From: Mucilaginibacter sp. SMC90
Lineage (GTDB): Bacteria; Bacteroidota; Bacteroidia; Sphingobacteriales; Sphingobacteriaceae
Reading direction: 5' to 3'
Length of the DNA: 64,000 bases
Assembly: GCF_022811725.1 (NCBI RefSeq)
Contig: NZ_CP094527.1
Location: 434,001-498,000 of the forward strand
The notes below the pieces were generated by a model. That model had not been told where the DNA came from and made no database searches. It was given only the letters and a program-made list of their open reading frames with translations. Position 1 is the first letter of the stretch; every line of letters starts with the position of its first letter. The position numbers and the translations under genes were made by a program. This document shows positions 26,677 to 34,885 of this stretch, piece by piece.

Positions 26677-27240
26677 ATGATCTTACATATTAAAAATATG
26701 GTTTGCGACCGCTGCATCATGGTCGTTCGCCAGCAATTTATTAGCCTTGGCCTCACCGCAGAAACAGTTGTTCTGGGCCAGGCCACTATTCACCCCGATG
26801 CAGATACTGAACAGTTGAACCAGATAAGTGCCGCTCTGAAAGTGCTGGGTTTTGAACTGATCGACAGTGAAAAAGACCGTCTGATCGAACGCATTAAAAA
26901 CTTGGTGATCGAAAAAGTTCACTATAGCGATCTGACTGATACCCATATCAACTTCTCCAATTACTTATCTGATAAATTAAATAAGGAGTATACTTATTTA
27001 AGCCGTGCATTCTCTGATGCCGAAGATATAACGATCGAGAAATTCATCATACAGCAAAAGATCGAGAAAGTTAAGGAGTTAATGTCCTACGGCGAACTTA
27101 ATCTTACTGAGGTCGCCTTTAAAATGGGCTATAGTAGCAGCGCACACCTTTCAGCCCAATTCAAGCAAACTACCGGAATGACACCGAGTCAATTTAAAGC
27201 CAGCGCACCGGCAGACAGGAAATCTATAAATAATATATAA
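26677..27240 (+). CDS. HMA-domain/AraC fusion regulator
   Basis: 187 residues. Residues 1-65 look like a heavy-metal-associated domain (IKNMVCDRCIMVV with the MxCxxC site, then ATIHP and a last strand KVLGFELID). Residues 85-185 are an AraC-type domain with two helix-turn-helix units; the second reads LNLTEVAFKMGYSSSAHLSAQFKQTTGMTPSQFK. It is probably a one-component metal sensor that regulates the genes from 27.2 to 31.9 kb, which follow it on the same strand. The copper assignment rests on the CxxC site and the neighbours. Confidence 0.85.
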   Translation: MILHIKNMVCDRCIMVVRQQFISLGLTAETVVLGQATIHPDADTEQLNQISAALKVLGFELIDSEKDRLIERIKNLVIEKVHYSDLTDTHINFSNYLSDKLNKEYTYLSRAFSDAEDITIEKFIIQQKIEKVKELMSYGELNLTEVAFKMGYSSSAHLSAQFKQTTGMTPSQFKASAPADRKSINNI

Positions 27241-27250
27241 AATCAACCAA

Positions 27251-27703
27251 ATGGAAAAGAACAATTACCGATCGTTCGCATTAATGCTGACGCTATCTTT
27301 TATAATCATGTATGCCGTCATGTATCTAAATGTCTATGAAGCAGATCATATTTATCTGAACCTGACCCGGTTTTACATGACACTTTTGATGATCTGCCCG
27401 ATGGCGCTGCTGATGCTTGGCCTCATGCGGATGATGTATCAAAATAAAAAACTGAACAGGATCATCACAATTACCAGTATCGCCGTATTCGGTTTAGCTC
27501 TGGCAGCCGTTCGGACCCAGACACCGATCGGAGATGTACAATACATGAGGGGCATGATACCGCATCATTCCATCGCTATCATGACCAGTGAAAATGCCAA
27601 CCTCAAAGACCCGGAAGTTAAAAAGCTTTCACAGGGAATTATTCAGGCTCAGGAGAAAGAGATCGCTGAAATGAAGCGCATTCTGGCCAGAATGGACAAA
27701 TAA
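27251..27703 (+). CDS. DUF305 membrane protein
   Basis: 150 residues. Three N-terminal membrane segments (about 11-28, 40-62, 73-92) are followed by one DUF305 unit with the motif MRGMIPHHSIAIMTSENANLKD and a helix EIAEMKRILARM. Its Met-rich face (MTLLMICPMALLMLGLMRMMY) may bind metal. It starts 10 bases after the AraC gene and is likely co-transcribed with it. Function as a metal-binding accessory is inferred. Confidence 0.82.
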   Translation: MEKNNYRSFALMLTLSFIIMYAVMYLNVYEADHIYLNLTRFYMTLLMICPMALLMLGLMRMMYQNKKLNRIITITSIAVFGLALAAVRTQTPIGDVQYMRGMIPHHSIAIMTSENANLKDPEVKKLSQGIIQAQEKEIAEMKRILARMDK

Positions 27704-27728
27704 TAAATATATCAAACCATTAAAAAAC

Positions 27729-28208
27729 ATGAAAAAGATACTTAAATCCATCCTGTTATCGATAAGCCTGTTCGCCGCCGTGTTGGCTGCAAAAGCGCAG
27801 GCAACATCTCCAACTATTTTAACCAGTTATTTCGCGTTAAAAGACGCCCTGGTAGCCGACAACAGCACAGAAGCGCAGGTCAAAGCAAAAGCGCTGCTTG
27901 TTGGTCTAATCAATATTCCGGTTGACCAGCAAAAGAACTGGAAACCCTATATGGATAAACTTCTGATTGACTCCCGCCATATCAGTGAAAGCACTGAAAT
28001 CGACCACCAACGTGAATATTTCGCCAGTCTTTCTAAAAATATGCTGGAAGCTGTTAAAGGGTTAAAATTAAATATTACGCCTGTCTACGCTCAGTATTGC
28101 CCCATGAAGAAAGCAACTTGGCTAAGCGAAAGTGTTGAAATCAAGAACCCTTATTATGGCAGGCAAATGTTGACTTGCGGTAAAGTGGCCGAAAGTCTGA
28201 ATAAATAA
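27729..28208 (+). CDS. Exported DUF3347 protein
   Basis: 159 residues with a signal peptide ending AAKAQ. Residues 28-155 form a DUF3347 domain: ILTSYFALKDALVADNSTEAQVKAKAL, a central helical part with HISESTEIDHQREYFASLS, and a C-terminal YCPMKKATWLSESVEIKNPYYGRQMLTCGK with two Cys and Met ligands. The family often occurs fused to, or next to, copper efflux proteins. It is first of two DUF3347 genes. Confidence 0.84.
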   Translation: MKKILKSILLSISLFAAVLAAKAQATSPTILTSYFALKDALVADNSTEAQVKAKALLVGLINIPVDQQKNWKPYMDKLLIDSRHISESTEIDHQREYFASLSKNMLEAVKGLKLNITPVYAQYCPMKKATWLSESVEIKNPYYGRQMLTCGKVAESLNK

Positions 28209-28217
28209 TCAATCTCC

Positions 28218-28249
28218 ACAGTTCAAGGCAGTTCACCACCTTGAACTGT
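28218..28249 (+). terminator. Perfect hairpin between the two DUF3347 genes
   Basis: acagttcaagg (28218-28228) and ccttgaactgt (28239-28249) form a perfect 11-base-pair stem with a 10-base loop. The following T-content is low, so it may attenuate, stabilise the upstream mRNA or act as a partial terminator. Confidence 0.45.
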
Positions 28250-28268
28250 TAAAATCAATTTTAGGATC

Positions 28269-28838
28269 ATGAAAAAATCATTTATCATACTCACCCTGGC
28301 CGTTGCTATTTTAGCTATTGCCGCCTGTAACTCCAGCAGCAAATCCCCCCATTCAACAGCCGAAAGTGACACGGCAAAAACATCCGCAGCAAATATTACC
28401 CCGTTAGCAACATCAAAGGCCTTGGTCGAAGATTATTTAAAACTAAAGAATGCGCTTGCCAAAGACAACAGCGACGATGCGGCAACTGCCGGCAGATCGT
28501 TGGCTGACGGATTCGCTAAATTCGACAGGTCCGCACTGACTGTTGAACAACAAAAGTCCTTTACGGATATCGCCGATGATGCGCAGGAAATGGCGAAACA
28601 TATCGGCGAGAGTGCGGGCAAGCTACCCCATCAGCGCGAACATTTCGATATACTGAGTAAGGATATGTATGACATGGTCAAGCTGTTCGGGGCGGGCCAG
28701 CCACTATATGTCGACCGCTGCCCTATGTATAATGATAAAAAAAGTGCGATATGGCTAAGCGAAACTAAAGCGATCAGTAATCCTTACCTCGGCACGGATA
28801 TGCCAACTTGCGGAATTATCAAGGAAGAGTTAAAGTAA
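28269..28838 (+). CDS. DUF3347 lipoprotein
   Basis: 189 residues with a lipobox (LAIAACNSS), so it is lipid-anchored in the envelope. A 45-residue Ser/Ala/Thr linker leads to a DUF3347 domain: LVEDYLKLKNALAKDNSDDAATAGRSLADGF, HIGESAGKLPHQREHFDILSKDM and YVDRCPMYNDKKSAIWLSETKAISNPYLGTDMPTCG. It is clearly a paralogue of the upstream protein. It probably works as an envelope copper-binding partner of the multicopper oxidase. Confidence 0.84.
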   Translation: MKKSFIILTLAVAILAIAACNSSSKSPHSTAESDTAKTSAANITPLATSKALVEDYLKLKNALAKDNSDDAATAGRSLADGFAKFDRSALTVEQQKSFTDIADDAQEMAKHIGESAGKLPHQREHFDILSKDMYDMVKLFGAGQPLYVDRCPMYNDKKSAIWLSETKAISNPYLGTDMPTCGIIKEELK

Positions 28839-28843
28839 ATCAG

Positions 28844-29311
28844 ATGAAAAGGCCATTAAAGATATCGTTCATTGCCTTATTGGCTCTATTTATCATTATT
28901 CAATTCATCCCGCGGGGGCACAATGAAGGAATCGCACGCGGAGGTAATGATATTTCAAAGGCGACTATTTTTCCGGCGGATGTTAACGTAATTTTACAAG
29001 GGTCGTGTTATGATTGTCACAGCAATCATACTGAGTATCCTTGGTATTCAAAAATTCAGCCTGTCCGGTACATACTGGATGATCATATTCGTAATGGTAA
29101 GAAAGAATTGAACTTTACGGAGTTCGCCGGTTATACTAAAAGACGACAAAGAAGCCGGCTGAGGGAGATCGGACAAAGCCTTTCCGAGGGCTCGATGCCA
29201 TTGTCATCTTATATTCTTATTCACCGCAATGCGATACTTTCCCAAAAAGAAAAACAGCGGCTCCAGCAATGGGCTAAAACTACAGGTGATAGCCTGTCCT
29301 TAAAAAATTAG
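28844..29311 (+). CDS. Haem-binding domain protein
   Basis: 155 residues from the ATG at 28844, five bases after the DUF3347 stop. One N-terminal membrane anchor (FIALLALFIIIQFI) is followed by a haem-binding domain with CYDCHSNHTEYPWYSKIQPV (CxxCH) and YILDDHIRNGKKELNFTEF, as in the PF14376 family. It should hold a covalent c-type haem outside the cytoplasm. It directly precedes the multicopper oxidase and may pass electrons to or from it (inference). Confidence 0.83.
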   Translation: MKRPLKISFIALLALFIIIQFIPRGHNEGIARGGNDISKATIFPADVNVILQGSCYDCHSNHTEYPWYSKIQPVRYILDDHIRNGKKELNFTEFAGYTKRRQRSRLREIGQSLSEGSMPLSSYILIHRNAILSQKEKQRLQQWAKTTGDSLSLKN

Positions 29312-29313
29312 AC

Positions 29314-31917
29314 ATGAGAAAAATAATATATGCAATGCTGCTATTTGTAAGCCAACTTGCAATAGCACAGACTCAAACCACTGATATGCCGGGTATGCAA
29401 AAAACGCAATCAGTTACCTATACCTGCCCAATGCACCCAGAGATCCATTCCGCCAAACCAGGAAATTGCCCAAAATGCGGCATGAAACTAGTTAAAGAAA
29501 AAACAAAAGCCACGAGTAAAAAGCCGGTAAAAAAAGCGTCTGAAAAAGCCGGGATGGCAATGGATACGGCAAAGAAAGTTGCAAAGCAAATGCCCGGAAT
29601 GGATATGAATAGCAGCATGGATAAAGCTAAGGAAACGCCCGGGATGCGAATGGATAAAATGGGCACTGAAATGATGAAGGAGGCCAAAGCCGATCTGGGG
29701 TCTATAAAAACTCTTCTGCCTGATGGGCCACCCAGAACAGTAAAATATAACCTTTTTGTTGCCGATACTACAGTCATCTTTGGTAAAAAAAAGAAACACG
29801 CTATTGCGGTGAACGGGCAAATTCCTATGCCGACCTTAACATTTACAGAAGGCGATACTGCAGAGATCGTGGTTCACAATAACCTTGACGAACCTACCTC
29901 TTTGCATTGGCATGGTTTGTTTCTGCCAAATAAAGAAGACGGGGTTGCTTATTTAACGCAAATGCCCATTCCAGCGCACAGTACTTACACTTACCGTTTC
30001 CCAATAGTTCAACATGGAACGCACTGGTATCACAGTCACTATGGCTTACAGGAGCAGATCGGCATGTATGGCAGCTTTATATTAAAAAAGCGAAGAGAAT
30101 GGGATATCCCAACTATACCGTTAGTGATCAGCGAATGGACGGACGTAAAACCTGGAGAGGTGGACCGTAGGTTGCATGCTGCTTCCGACTGGTTTGCGGT
30201 GCAAAAAGGCAGTACACAAAGCTATTCCGAAGCGATAAAACAAGGGGCGTTCGGTACAAAGTTGGCCAACGAATGGAAACGGATGAACGCAATGGACCTG
30301 TCTGACGTGTATTACGATAATTTTTTACTAAATGGTAAAAATCAGCTGGAGGCCGCTCGGTTCAAAGCCGGAGATAAGGTTAGATTGAGAATATCCAATA
30401 GCGGGGCATCCGATTATTTCTGGCTATCCTATGCAGGCGGAAAGATAACCGTGGTAGCCAATGATGGCAATGATGTGGTACCGGTGGAAGTTGACCGACT
30501 TATTATCGCAGTTTCTGAAACTTACGATGTAGTAGTTACTATTCCTTATAATAAAAGCTACGAGTTTTTGGTGACACCTGAAGACCGCAGTAAATATGCA
30601 TCGATATGGTTAGGAAGCGGCACCAGGGTTTCTGCAAAGAAGATGGATCGCCCTAAATATTTTGCCGGCATGAAGATGATGAACGATATGATGGATATGA
30701 ACGGCAATATGAAGGAGATGGAAGGTATGAAAATGCAGAACCAGATGATGGATATGAACACGGTAATGTACCCCGAGATCACTGGTCCGGAAAAAAAGCC
30801 TATGCCAAAAGCCAATAATGGTAGTAAGAATACGGCCATGGGTGACATGAACATGGGAGGAATGGACATGAGTGGGAACCATGATTTTGTAACCCTCAAT
30901 TATGGCATGCTCCACGCTCCACAAAAAACCAACTTGCCGAAAGGTCCATGGCGCGAGTTAAAGTTCGATCTGACGGGTAATATGAACCGTTACGTTTGGA
31001 CGCTGGATAACAAAACAATTTCGGAAACTGATAAGATATTGATCAAAAAAGGCGAGAATCTCCGGCTGATCCTATACAACAACAGCATGATGCGTCACCC
31101 CATGCACCTGCATGGTCATGATTTCCGGGTACTAAATGGACAAGGAGACTATGCACCGCTCAAGAACGTGCTTGACATACTGCCTATGGAGCGTGATACC
31201 CTGGAGTTTGCTGCCAGCGAACAGGGGGGCGACTGGTTCTTCCATTGCCATATCCTTTATCATATGATGAGTGGTATGGGCCGGATATTCAGCTATGAAA
31301 ACTCGCCGCCTAACCCTGCCGTGCCAGACCCAAAACTTGCTCAGCGCAAGCTTTTTGCCGACGACCGCATGTTCCACCTCATGGGGCAGGCCAGTTTGGA
31401 AAGTAACGGCAGCGACGGGCAATTTATGTATGCTAATACCAGGTGGCAGATCAGTACACTTTGGCATTTAGGCTTTGATGCACAAATGGGTTACGAAAGC
31501 GAGACGATGGTAGGAAGATATATTGGCCGTATGCAGTGGCTATTACCTTATGTTGGTTTTGACTATCATTATAAAAGACCCGGCAAGCATGAGAAGAACA
31601 TCTTTGGCGATGATTCTCGGAATATGTTCGGGCAGACAAGTAACAAAGAACAAAGGCGCACTGTGGTAGCAGGTTTAGCCTATACTTTACCGATGCTGTT
31701 TGTGGCCGATATGCGGGTGGACGGCAATGGCAAATTGCGCTTTCAGTTAGGGCGTGAAGATATTCCTGTTACATCGCGATTGCGTTTTAGCCTGATGGTA
31801 AATACCGACAAGGAATATATGACAGGTTTCCGATATCTCTGCACCAAATACCTTGCACTCTCAACACATTATGATAGCGATATGGGATTGGGCGCTGGAT
31901 TAGCGTTTAACTATTAA
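29314..31917 (+). CDS. Multicopper oxidase with N-terminal HMBD and C-terminal barrel-like domain
   Basis: 867 residues. A signal peptide (1-18, ending AIAQ) is followed by a heavy-metal-binding domain YTCPMHPEIHSAKPGNCPKCG (about 36-57), a Met/Lys linker, then three cupredoxin domains. Copper motifs: HWHG near 196, HWYHSH near 235, HPMHLHGHDF near 594, and HCHILYHMMSGM near 644; a Met-rich insert (MMNDMMDMNGNM...) sits near 450-530. Residues 680-867 are different: alternating amphipathic strands (HLGFDAQMGYESETMVGRY ... LAYTLPMLFVADMRV) ending in Phe-Asn-Tyr, like the barrel of CopB. A CopA-CopB type fusion is the best reading. The oxidase would detoxify Cu(I). Confidence 0.86.
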   Translation: MRKIIYAMLLFVSQLAIAQTQTTDMPGMQKTQSVTYTCPMHPEIHSAKPGNCPKCGMKLVKEKTKATSKKPVKKASEKAGMAMDTAKKVAKQMPGMDMNSSMDKAKETPGMRMDKMGTEMMKEAKADLGSIKTLLPDGPPRTVKYNLFVADTTVIFGKKKKHAIAVNGQIPMPTLTFTEGDTAEIVVHNNLDEPTSLHWHGLFLPNKEDGVAYLTQMPIPAHSTYTYRFPIVQHGTHWYHSHYGLQEQIGMYGSFILKKRREWDIPTIPLVISEWTDVKPGEVDRRLHAASDWFAVQKGSTQSYSEAIKQGAFGTKLANEWKRMNAMDLSDVYYDNFLLNGKNQLEAARFKAGDKVRLRISNSGASDYFWLSYAGGKITVVANDGNDVVPVEVDRLIIAVSETYDVVVTIPYNKSYEFLVTPEDRSKYASIWLGSGTRVSAKKMDRPKYFAGMKMMNDMMDMNGNMKEMEGMKMQNQMMDMNTVMYPEITGPEKKPMPKANNGSKNTAMGDMNMGGMDMSGNHDFVTLNYGMLHAPQKTNLPKGPWRELKFDLTGNMNRYVWTLDNKTISETDKILIKKGENLRLILYNNSMMRHPMHLHGHDFRVLNGQGDYAPLKNVLDILPMERDTLEFAASEQGGDWFFHCHILYHMMSGMGRIFSYENSPPNPAVPDPKLAQRKLFADDRMFHLMGQASLESNGSDGQFMYANTRWQISTLWHLGFDAQMGYESETMVGRYIGRMQWLLPYVGFDYHYKRPGKHEKNIFGDDSRNMFGQTSNKEQRRTVVAGLAYTLPMLFVADMRVDGNGKLRFQLGREDIPVTSRLRFSLMVNTDKEYMTGFRYLCTKYLALSTHYDSDMGLGAGLAFNY

Positions 31918-31931
31918 TCAAAAAAAGCATT

Positions 31932-31963
31932 ATTGGTCACTTTTTATTTATAGAGTGGCCAAT
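31932..31963. terminator. Possible bidirectional terminator between the oxidase and arsB
   Basis: attggtcac (31932-31940) pairs with gtggccaat (31955-31963, one mismatch) around an AT-rich loop. A-runs on the left and T-runs on the right suit both converging genes, though the stem overlaps the arsB stop codon. Confidence 0.4.
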
Positions 31964-33014
31964 ATTTTATTCTGAACCAAAACGCCAGATTCACTAAAGC
32001 TATCAGTGCCGGAACCTCAACCAGTGGCCCGATCACCCCTGCAAAGGCTTCTCCTGAATTGATGCCGAATACGCCAATAGCTACCGCAATAGCAAGTTCA
32101 AAATTATTACCCGTAGCAGTGAAGGCAATAGAAGTTGACCGGGAATAATCTGCACCAAAATACTTGCCGACAAAAAAGCTGGCAATGAACATGATAGCAA
32201 AATAGATCATCAAAGGAATTGCAATACGTACTACATCAAAAGGAATCTGTACGATCAGTTGGCCTTTAAGGCTAAACATCACGATAATAGTAAATAACAA
32301 GGCAATTAATGTAATGGGCGATATGAAGGGTACATACTTAGCGTTGAACCAGGTTTCGCCTTTCAGTTTGATAATCGAATAACGGCTGATGACTCCTGCG
32401 GCAAATGGCACACCCAAATAAATGCCGACCGATTTCGCGATCTCGCCAATGGTAATATTAACGGCTAGCCCTTTTAAGCCGAATAACGGCGGCAGAAAAG
32501 TAATAAATACATAAGCATAAACACTGTACAGCAATACCTGGAAAATGCTGTTCAGTGCGATAAGCCCTGCTGCATATTCACGATTACCTTCGGCCAGCTC
32601 ATTCCAGACCACTACCATTGCAATACAACGGGCAAGGCCAATCAGGATAAGGCCAATCATATAATCAGGATGGTCGTGCAGTAAGGTAATAGCTAATACG
32701 AACATCAGTATCGGCCCGACTATCCAGTTGAGGATAAGCGAAGCACTTAGCACTTTGGTATTTCGAAACACCTCGCCCATATTCTCATATTTAACCTTGG
32801 CCAACGGCGGGTACATCATTAGAATTAATCCAATAACGAGCGGAATATTAGTGGTACCGGTTGAAAAGGAGTTTATCATTGTGGACGACGAGGGGAAAAA
32901 ATAGCCAAGGCCAACGCCAATCGCCATCGCCAGGAAGATCCATAGCGTGAGGTAACGGTCAATAAAGCCTAACTTTTTTCTTTCGACAGCCGGTGCGCAG
33001 TGATCGATACTCAT
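31944..33014 (-). CDS. arsB: ACR3-type arsenite efflux transporter
   Basis: 356 residues with ten membrane segments. The ACR3 family is shown by [20 protein letters not shown], the conserved Cys in [20 protein letters not shown] (transport-essential in this family), and [18 protein letters not shown]. It exports arsenite with the proton gradient. Its ATG overlaps the arsC stop (TAATG), so both are coupled. It is the last gene of the arsenic operon. It belongs to the ACR3 type (also called Arr3 or arsB in annotations), not the E. coli ArsB type. Confidence 0.9.
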   Translation of the reverse strand: MSIDHCAPAVERKKLGFIDRYLTLWIFLAMAIGVGLGYFFPSSSTMINSFSTGTTNIPLVIGLILMMYPPLAKVKYENMGEVFRNTKVLSASLILNWIVGPILMFVLAITLLHDHPDYMIGLILIGLARCIAMVVVWNELAEGNREYAAGLIALNSIFQVLLYSVYAYVFITFLPPLFGLKGLAVNITIGEIAKSVGIYLGVPFAAGVISRYSIIKLKGETWFNAKYVPFISPITLIALLFTIIVMFSLKGQLIVQIPFDVVRIAIPLMIYFAIMFIASFFVGKYFGADYSRSTSIAFTATGNNFELAIAVAIGVFGINSGEAFAGVIGPLVEVPALIALVNLAFWFRIKYWPLYK

Positions 33015-33433
33015 TAGTCCTTTAAGTTTTCATTGACGAAATTCCTTGCGTATTTCCTGATCATTTCCCGCACTTCGCGAAACTGCTCCATAATTTGTTC
33101 GTCTGAGCCCGTAGCTTTGGCCGGATCGGGAAAGTTTTGATGCAGTTTAATGGCCTTAGTTGGGAAATAAGGGCAATTCTCTTTCGCATTGTCGCAAACT
33201 GTGATCACGTAATCGAAAGGGGTATCGGCATATTCATCTACATTATTGGAAGTGTGGCCGGAGATATCTATACCATCACGCTTCATGATCTCGATAGCTT
33301 TGGGATTAACGCCATGTGTTTCGATACCGGCGCTATAAATAGTTGCTTTGTCGCCCGCAAAATAACGCAGGTAACCTTCTGCTATCTGGCTGCGGCAACT
33401 GTTACCTGTACAGAGTACTAATATGTTTTTCAT
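33014..33433 (-). CDS. arsC: Arsenate reductase, LMW-phosphatase/thioredoxin type
   Basis: 139 residues. The start [22 protein letters not shown] has the CX5R loop (C8 to R14), as in ArsC of the low-molecular-weight phosphatase fold. A second pair, around [14 protein letters not shown], gives the redox Cys residues that take the disulfide relay. It reduces arsenate to arsenite for the ACR3 pump encoded next. The enzyme is of the thioredoxin-linked kind. Confidence 0.9.
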   Translation of the reverse strand: MKNILVLCTGNSCRSQIAEGYLRYFAGDKATIYSAGIETHGVNPKAIEIMKRDGIDISGHTSNNVDEYADTPFDYVITVCDNAKENCPYFPTKAIKLHQNFPDPAKATGSDEQIMEQFREVREMIRKYARNFVNENLKD

Positions 33434-33455
33434 TATTTATTAATTGTGTATTTCA

Positions 33456-33863
33456 TTACTTAGCGCTCGCCGGGCAAACATGGCAGAACTCGGAAGATAG
33501 CTGAACTTCTACTGGAACATGCTCCCGGCTGATCTTTGCAAATCCCTTTTTGTCAAAATAGTCAGTGGCGGTTTCCGTCAATAGGTATAAAGTGGAAAGG
33601 CCTTTTTCGGATGAAAATGTAATAATGTGGTCGATTAATTTACCTGCAATGCCTTTTCCAAGAAACTCTGGCAAAACAGCTACCGATCTTAGCAAACCGT
33701 AAGTGCCGTAAACTTCTATCCCTGCAATACCTGCAATTTTATCTTTCACCATGGCGATATTAAAATCGTTCAGTTGTGCGGGCAGATCCACAACAGGCAG
33801 TTTTGCTTTAGACAGTAACTCTATTACCTGTTCCCGGTATGGTTGTGCGTTTTCTATCGTCAT
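33456..33863 (-). CDS. arsN2: GNAT acetyltransferase, ArsN2-like
   Basis: 135 residues. A compact GNAT fold is visible: KIAGIAGIEVYGTYGLLRSVAVLPEFLGKGIAGKLIDHII carries the acetyl-CoA motif (V-x-P-x-x-x-G-K-G-x-A), and the end FDKKGFAKISREHVP is typical. The ArsN2 group is encoded in arsenic operons. The last residues CHVCPASAK carry a Cys pair, unusual for a GNAT and suited to arsenite or another soft metal. It lies 22 bases upstream of arsC. Confidence 0.8.
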   Translation of the reverse strand: MTIENAQPYREQVIELLSKAKLPVVDLPAQLNDFNIAMVKDKIAGIAGIEVYGTYGLLRSVAVLPEFLGKGIAGKLIDHIITFSSEKGLSTLYLLTETATDYFDKKGFAKISREHVPVEVQLSSEFCHVCPASAK

Positions 33864-33872
33864 TTGTTAAGT

Positions 33873-34430
33873 TTAACAGCATCCACCGCCCGGTGTGCAA
33901 CAAGCCTCGGCGGCTACCGCCAGGTTAATTAATTGCACTTTTGGTTTTTTTGTTACCGGTGCGCAACATTCCTCGCCTTTGTCATTGGTGCCACAGGAGC
34001 CGCCACGGGTTTGCGCTTTACATTGAACAAAGTCCGGGGTAAGGTTAACGATTAGTTTCTCGCCATCGATAATGAATTCATCAGGAAACATCTGGCGTGT
34101 ATCAAACTGCGAGTTGCCAAACTCGATCTTCACGGTTGCATCAGTATCCAGCGGCAGCATTTTTTCTACAAGTGCAATGATTGAAAGCGCCTTATCCACC
34201 TTCATACTTCTTTCGGTTTGTTTCTCGCTTGGTTCCCAAAGCTGCATGATTACCTCTGTCCATTTATTCATTACACCTCCACAATCTACCGAAGTGATCG
34301 GGGTCAATTTGATTTCGGTGATATGAAATGAGGTTTCTACAAATTTATCTTCATCATACTGAAATTGCAGGTGCAACTCCGGGTTGGCTTGCAGTTGGGC
34401 TTTAAAATGGCCCCATGTCATCGTTTTCAT
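33873..34430 (-). CDS. DUF6428 protein with a Cys-rich arsenic-type tail
   Basis: 185 residues, cytoplasmic. The first 150 residues match DUF6428 (WGHFKAQLQANPELHLQFQYDED, VDCGGVMNKWTEVIMQLWEP). The C-terminal third is Cys-rich: FVQCKAQTRGGSCG, GEECCAPV and the final ACCTPGGGCC. That pattern is fitted to bind As(III) or another thiophilic metal. It is the first structural gene of the arsenic operon, with its start 7 bases downstream of an ArsR-type operator. A role as an arsenic buffer or chaperone is inferred. Confidence 0.8.
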   Translation of the reverse strand: MKTMTWGHFKAQLQANPELHLQFQYDEDKFVETSFHITEIKLTPITSVDCGGVMNKWTEVIMQLWEPSEKQTERSMKVDKALSIIALVEKMLPLDTDATVKIEFGNSQFDTRQMFPDEFIIDGEKLIVNLTPDFVQCKAQTRGGSCGTNDKGEECCAPVTKKPKVQLINLAVAAEACCTPGGGCC

Positions 34431-34436
34431 AGTTTT

Positions 34437-34452
34437 ATTGCAATATTACGAT
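34437..34452 (-). promoter_or_regulatory. Second ArsR-type operator, in front of DUF6428
   Basis: attgcaatattacgat differs by one base from the site before arsR (34808-34823). Read on the minus strand it contains TAATATTG, a near -7 box, and ends 7 bases before the DUF6428 ATG. The same placement in both promoters points to one regulator acting on both. Confidence 0.6.
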
Positions 34453-34470
34453 ATATCATTTCAAAAAAAC

Positions 34471-34800
34471 TTAACAGCAGTTTCCGGTTTCTTTGTAAGA
34501 ACCAAACAGCACGTTTAGTTCCAGTTGCAGTGCTCCCCAAGCTTTCGGCTCAATGCAGTAACAAACGCTCACACCCTCAATAGTACCTTGGATCAGTCCG
34601 GCATTTTTTAACTCTTTCAAATGTTGTGAAATAGTTGCCTGTGCCAGCCCAAGTTCTTCCACGAGGTCACCACAGATACAAGCATTAGTCGCAATGATAT
34701 GCTGTAAAATAGCAATACGTGCGGGATGCGCAATGGCTTTTAACTGCACTGCCAGCTTGTTTTGTTGTTCGTTGAAGATGTCTGTTTTGGTAATGCCCAT
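34471..34800 (-). CDS. arsR: ArsR-family repressor
   Basis: 109 residues with a winged helix: LKAIAHPARIAILQHIIATNACICGDLVEELGLAQATISQHLKELKNAGL. The CICGD cysteines in helix alpha-3 match the ELCVCDL-type As(III) site, and a terminal NCC adds more Cys. It precedes the arsenic genes and is probably autoregulated through the operators found at 34437 and 34808. As(III) binding should release it from DNA. Confidence 0.88.
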   Translation of the reverse strand: MGITKTDIFNEQQNKLAVQLKAIAHPARIAILQHIIATNACICGDLVEELGLAQATISQHLKELKNAGLIQGTIEGVSVCYCIEPKAWGALQLELNVLFGSYKETGNCC

Positions 34801-34807
34801 GATTTAT

Positions 34808-34842
34808 ATCGCAATATTACGATTAATTTTATGATCAACAAA
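34808..34842 (-). promoter_or_regulatory. arsR promoter with overlapping operator
   Basis: On the minus strand TTTG (34842-34839) and TAATATTG (34819-34812) are 19 bases apart, a good Bacteroidota promoter with one mismatch in the -7 box. The near-palindrome atcgcaatattacgat (34808-34823) covers the -7 box, so binding there would block polymerase. Confidence 0.6.
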
Positions 34843-34885
34843 TTTTTTATTGAAAGATAAATTTGTTTTGATCATGAGCAAACCT

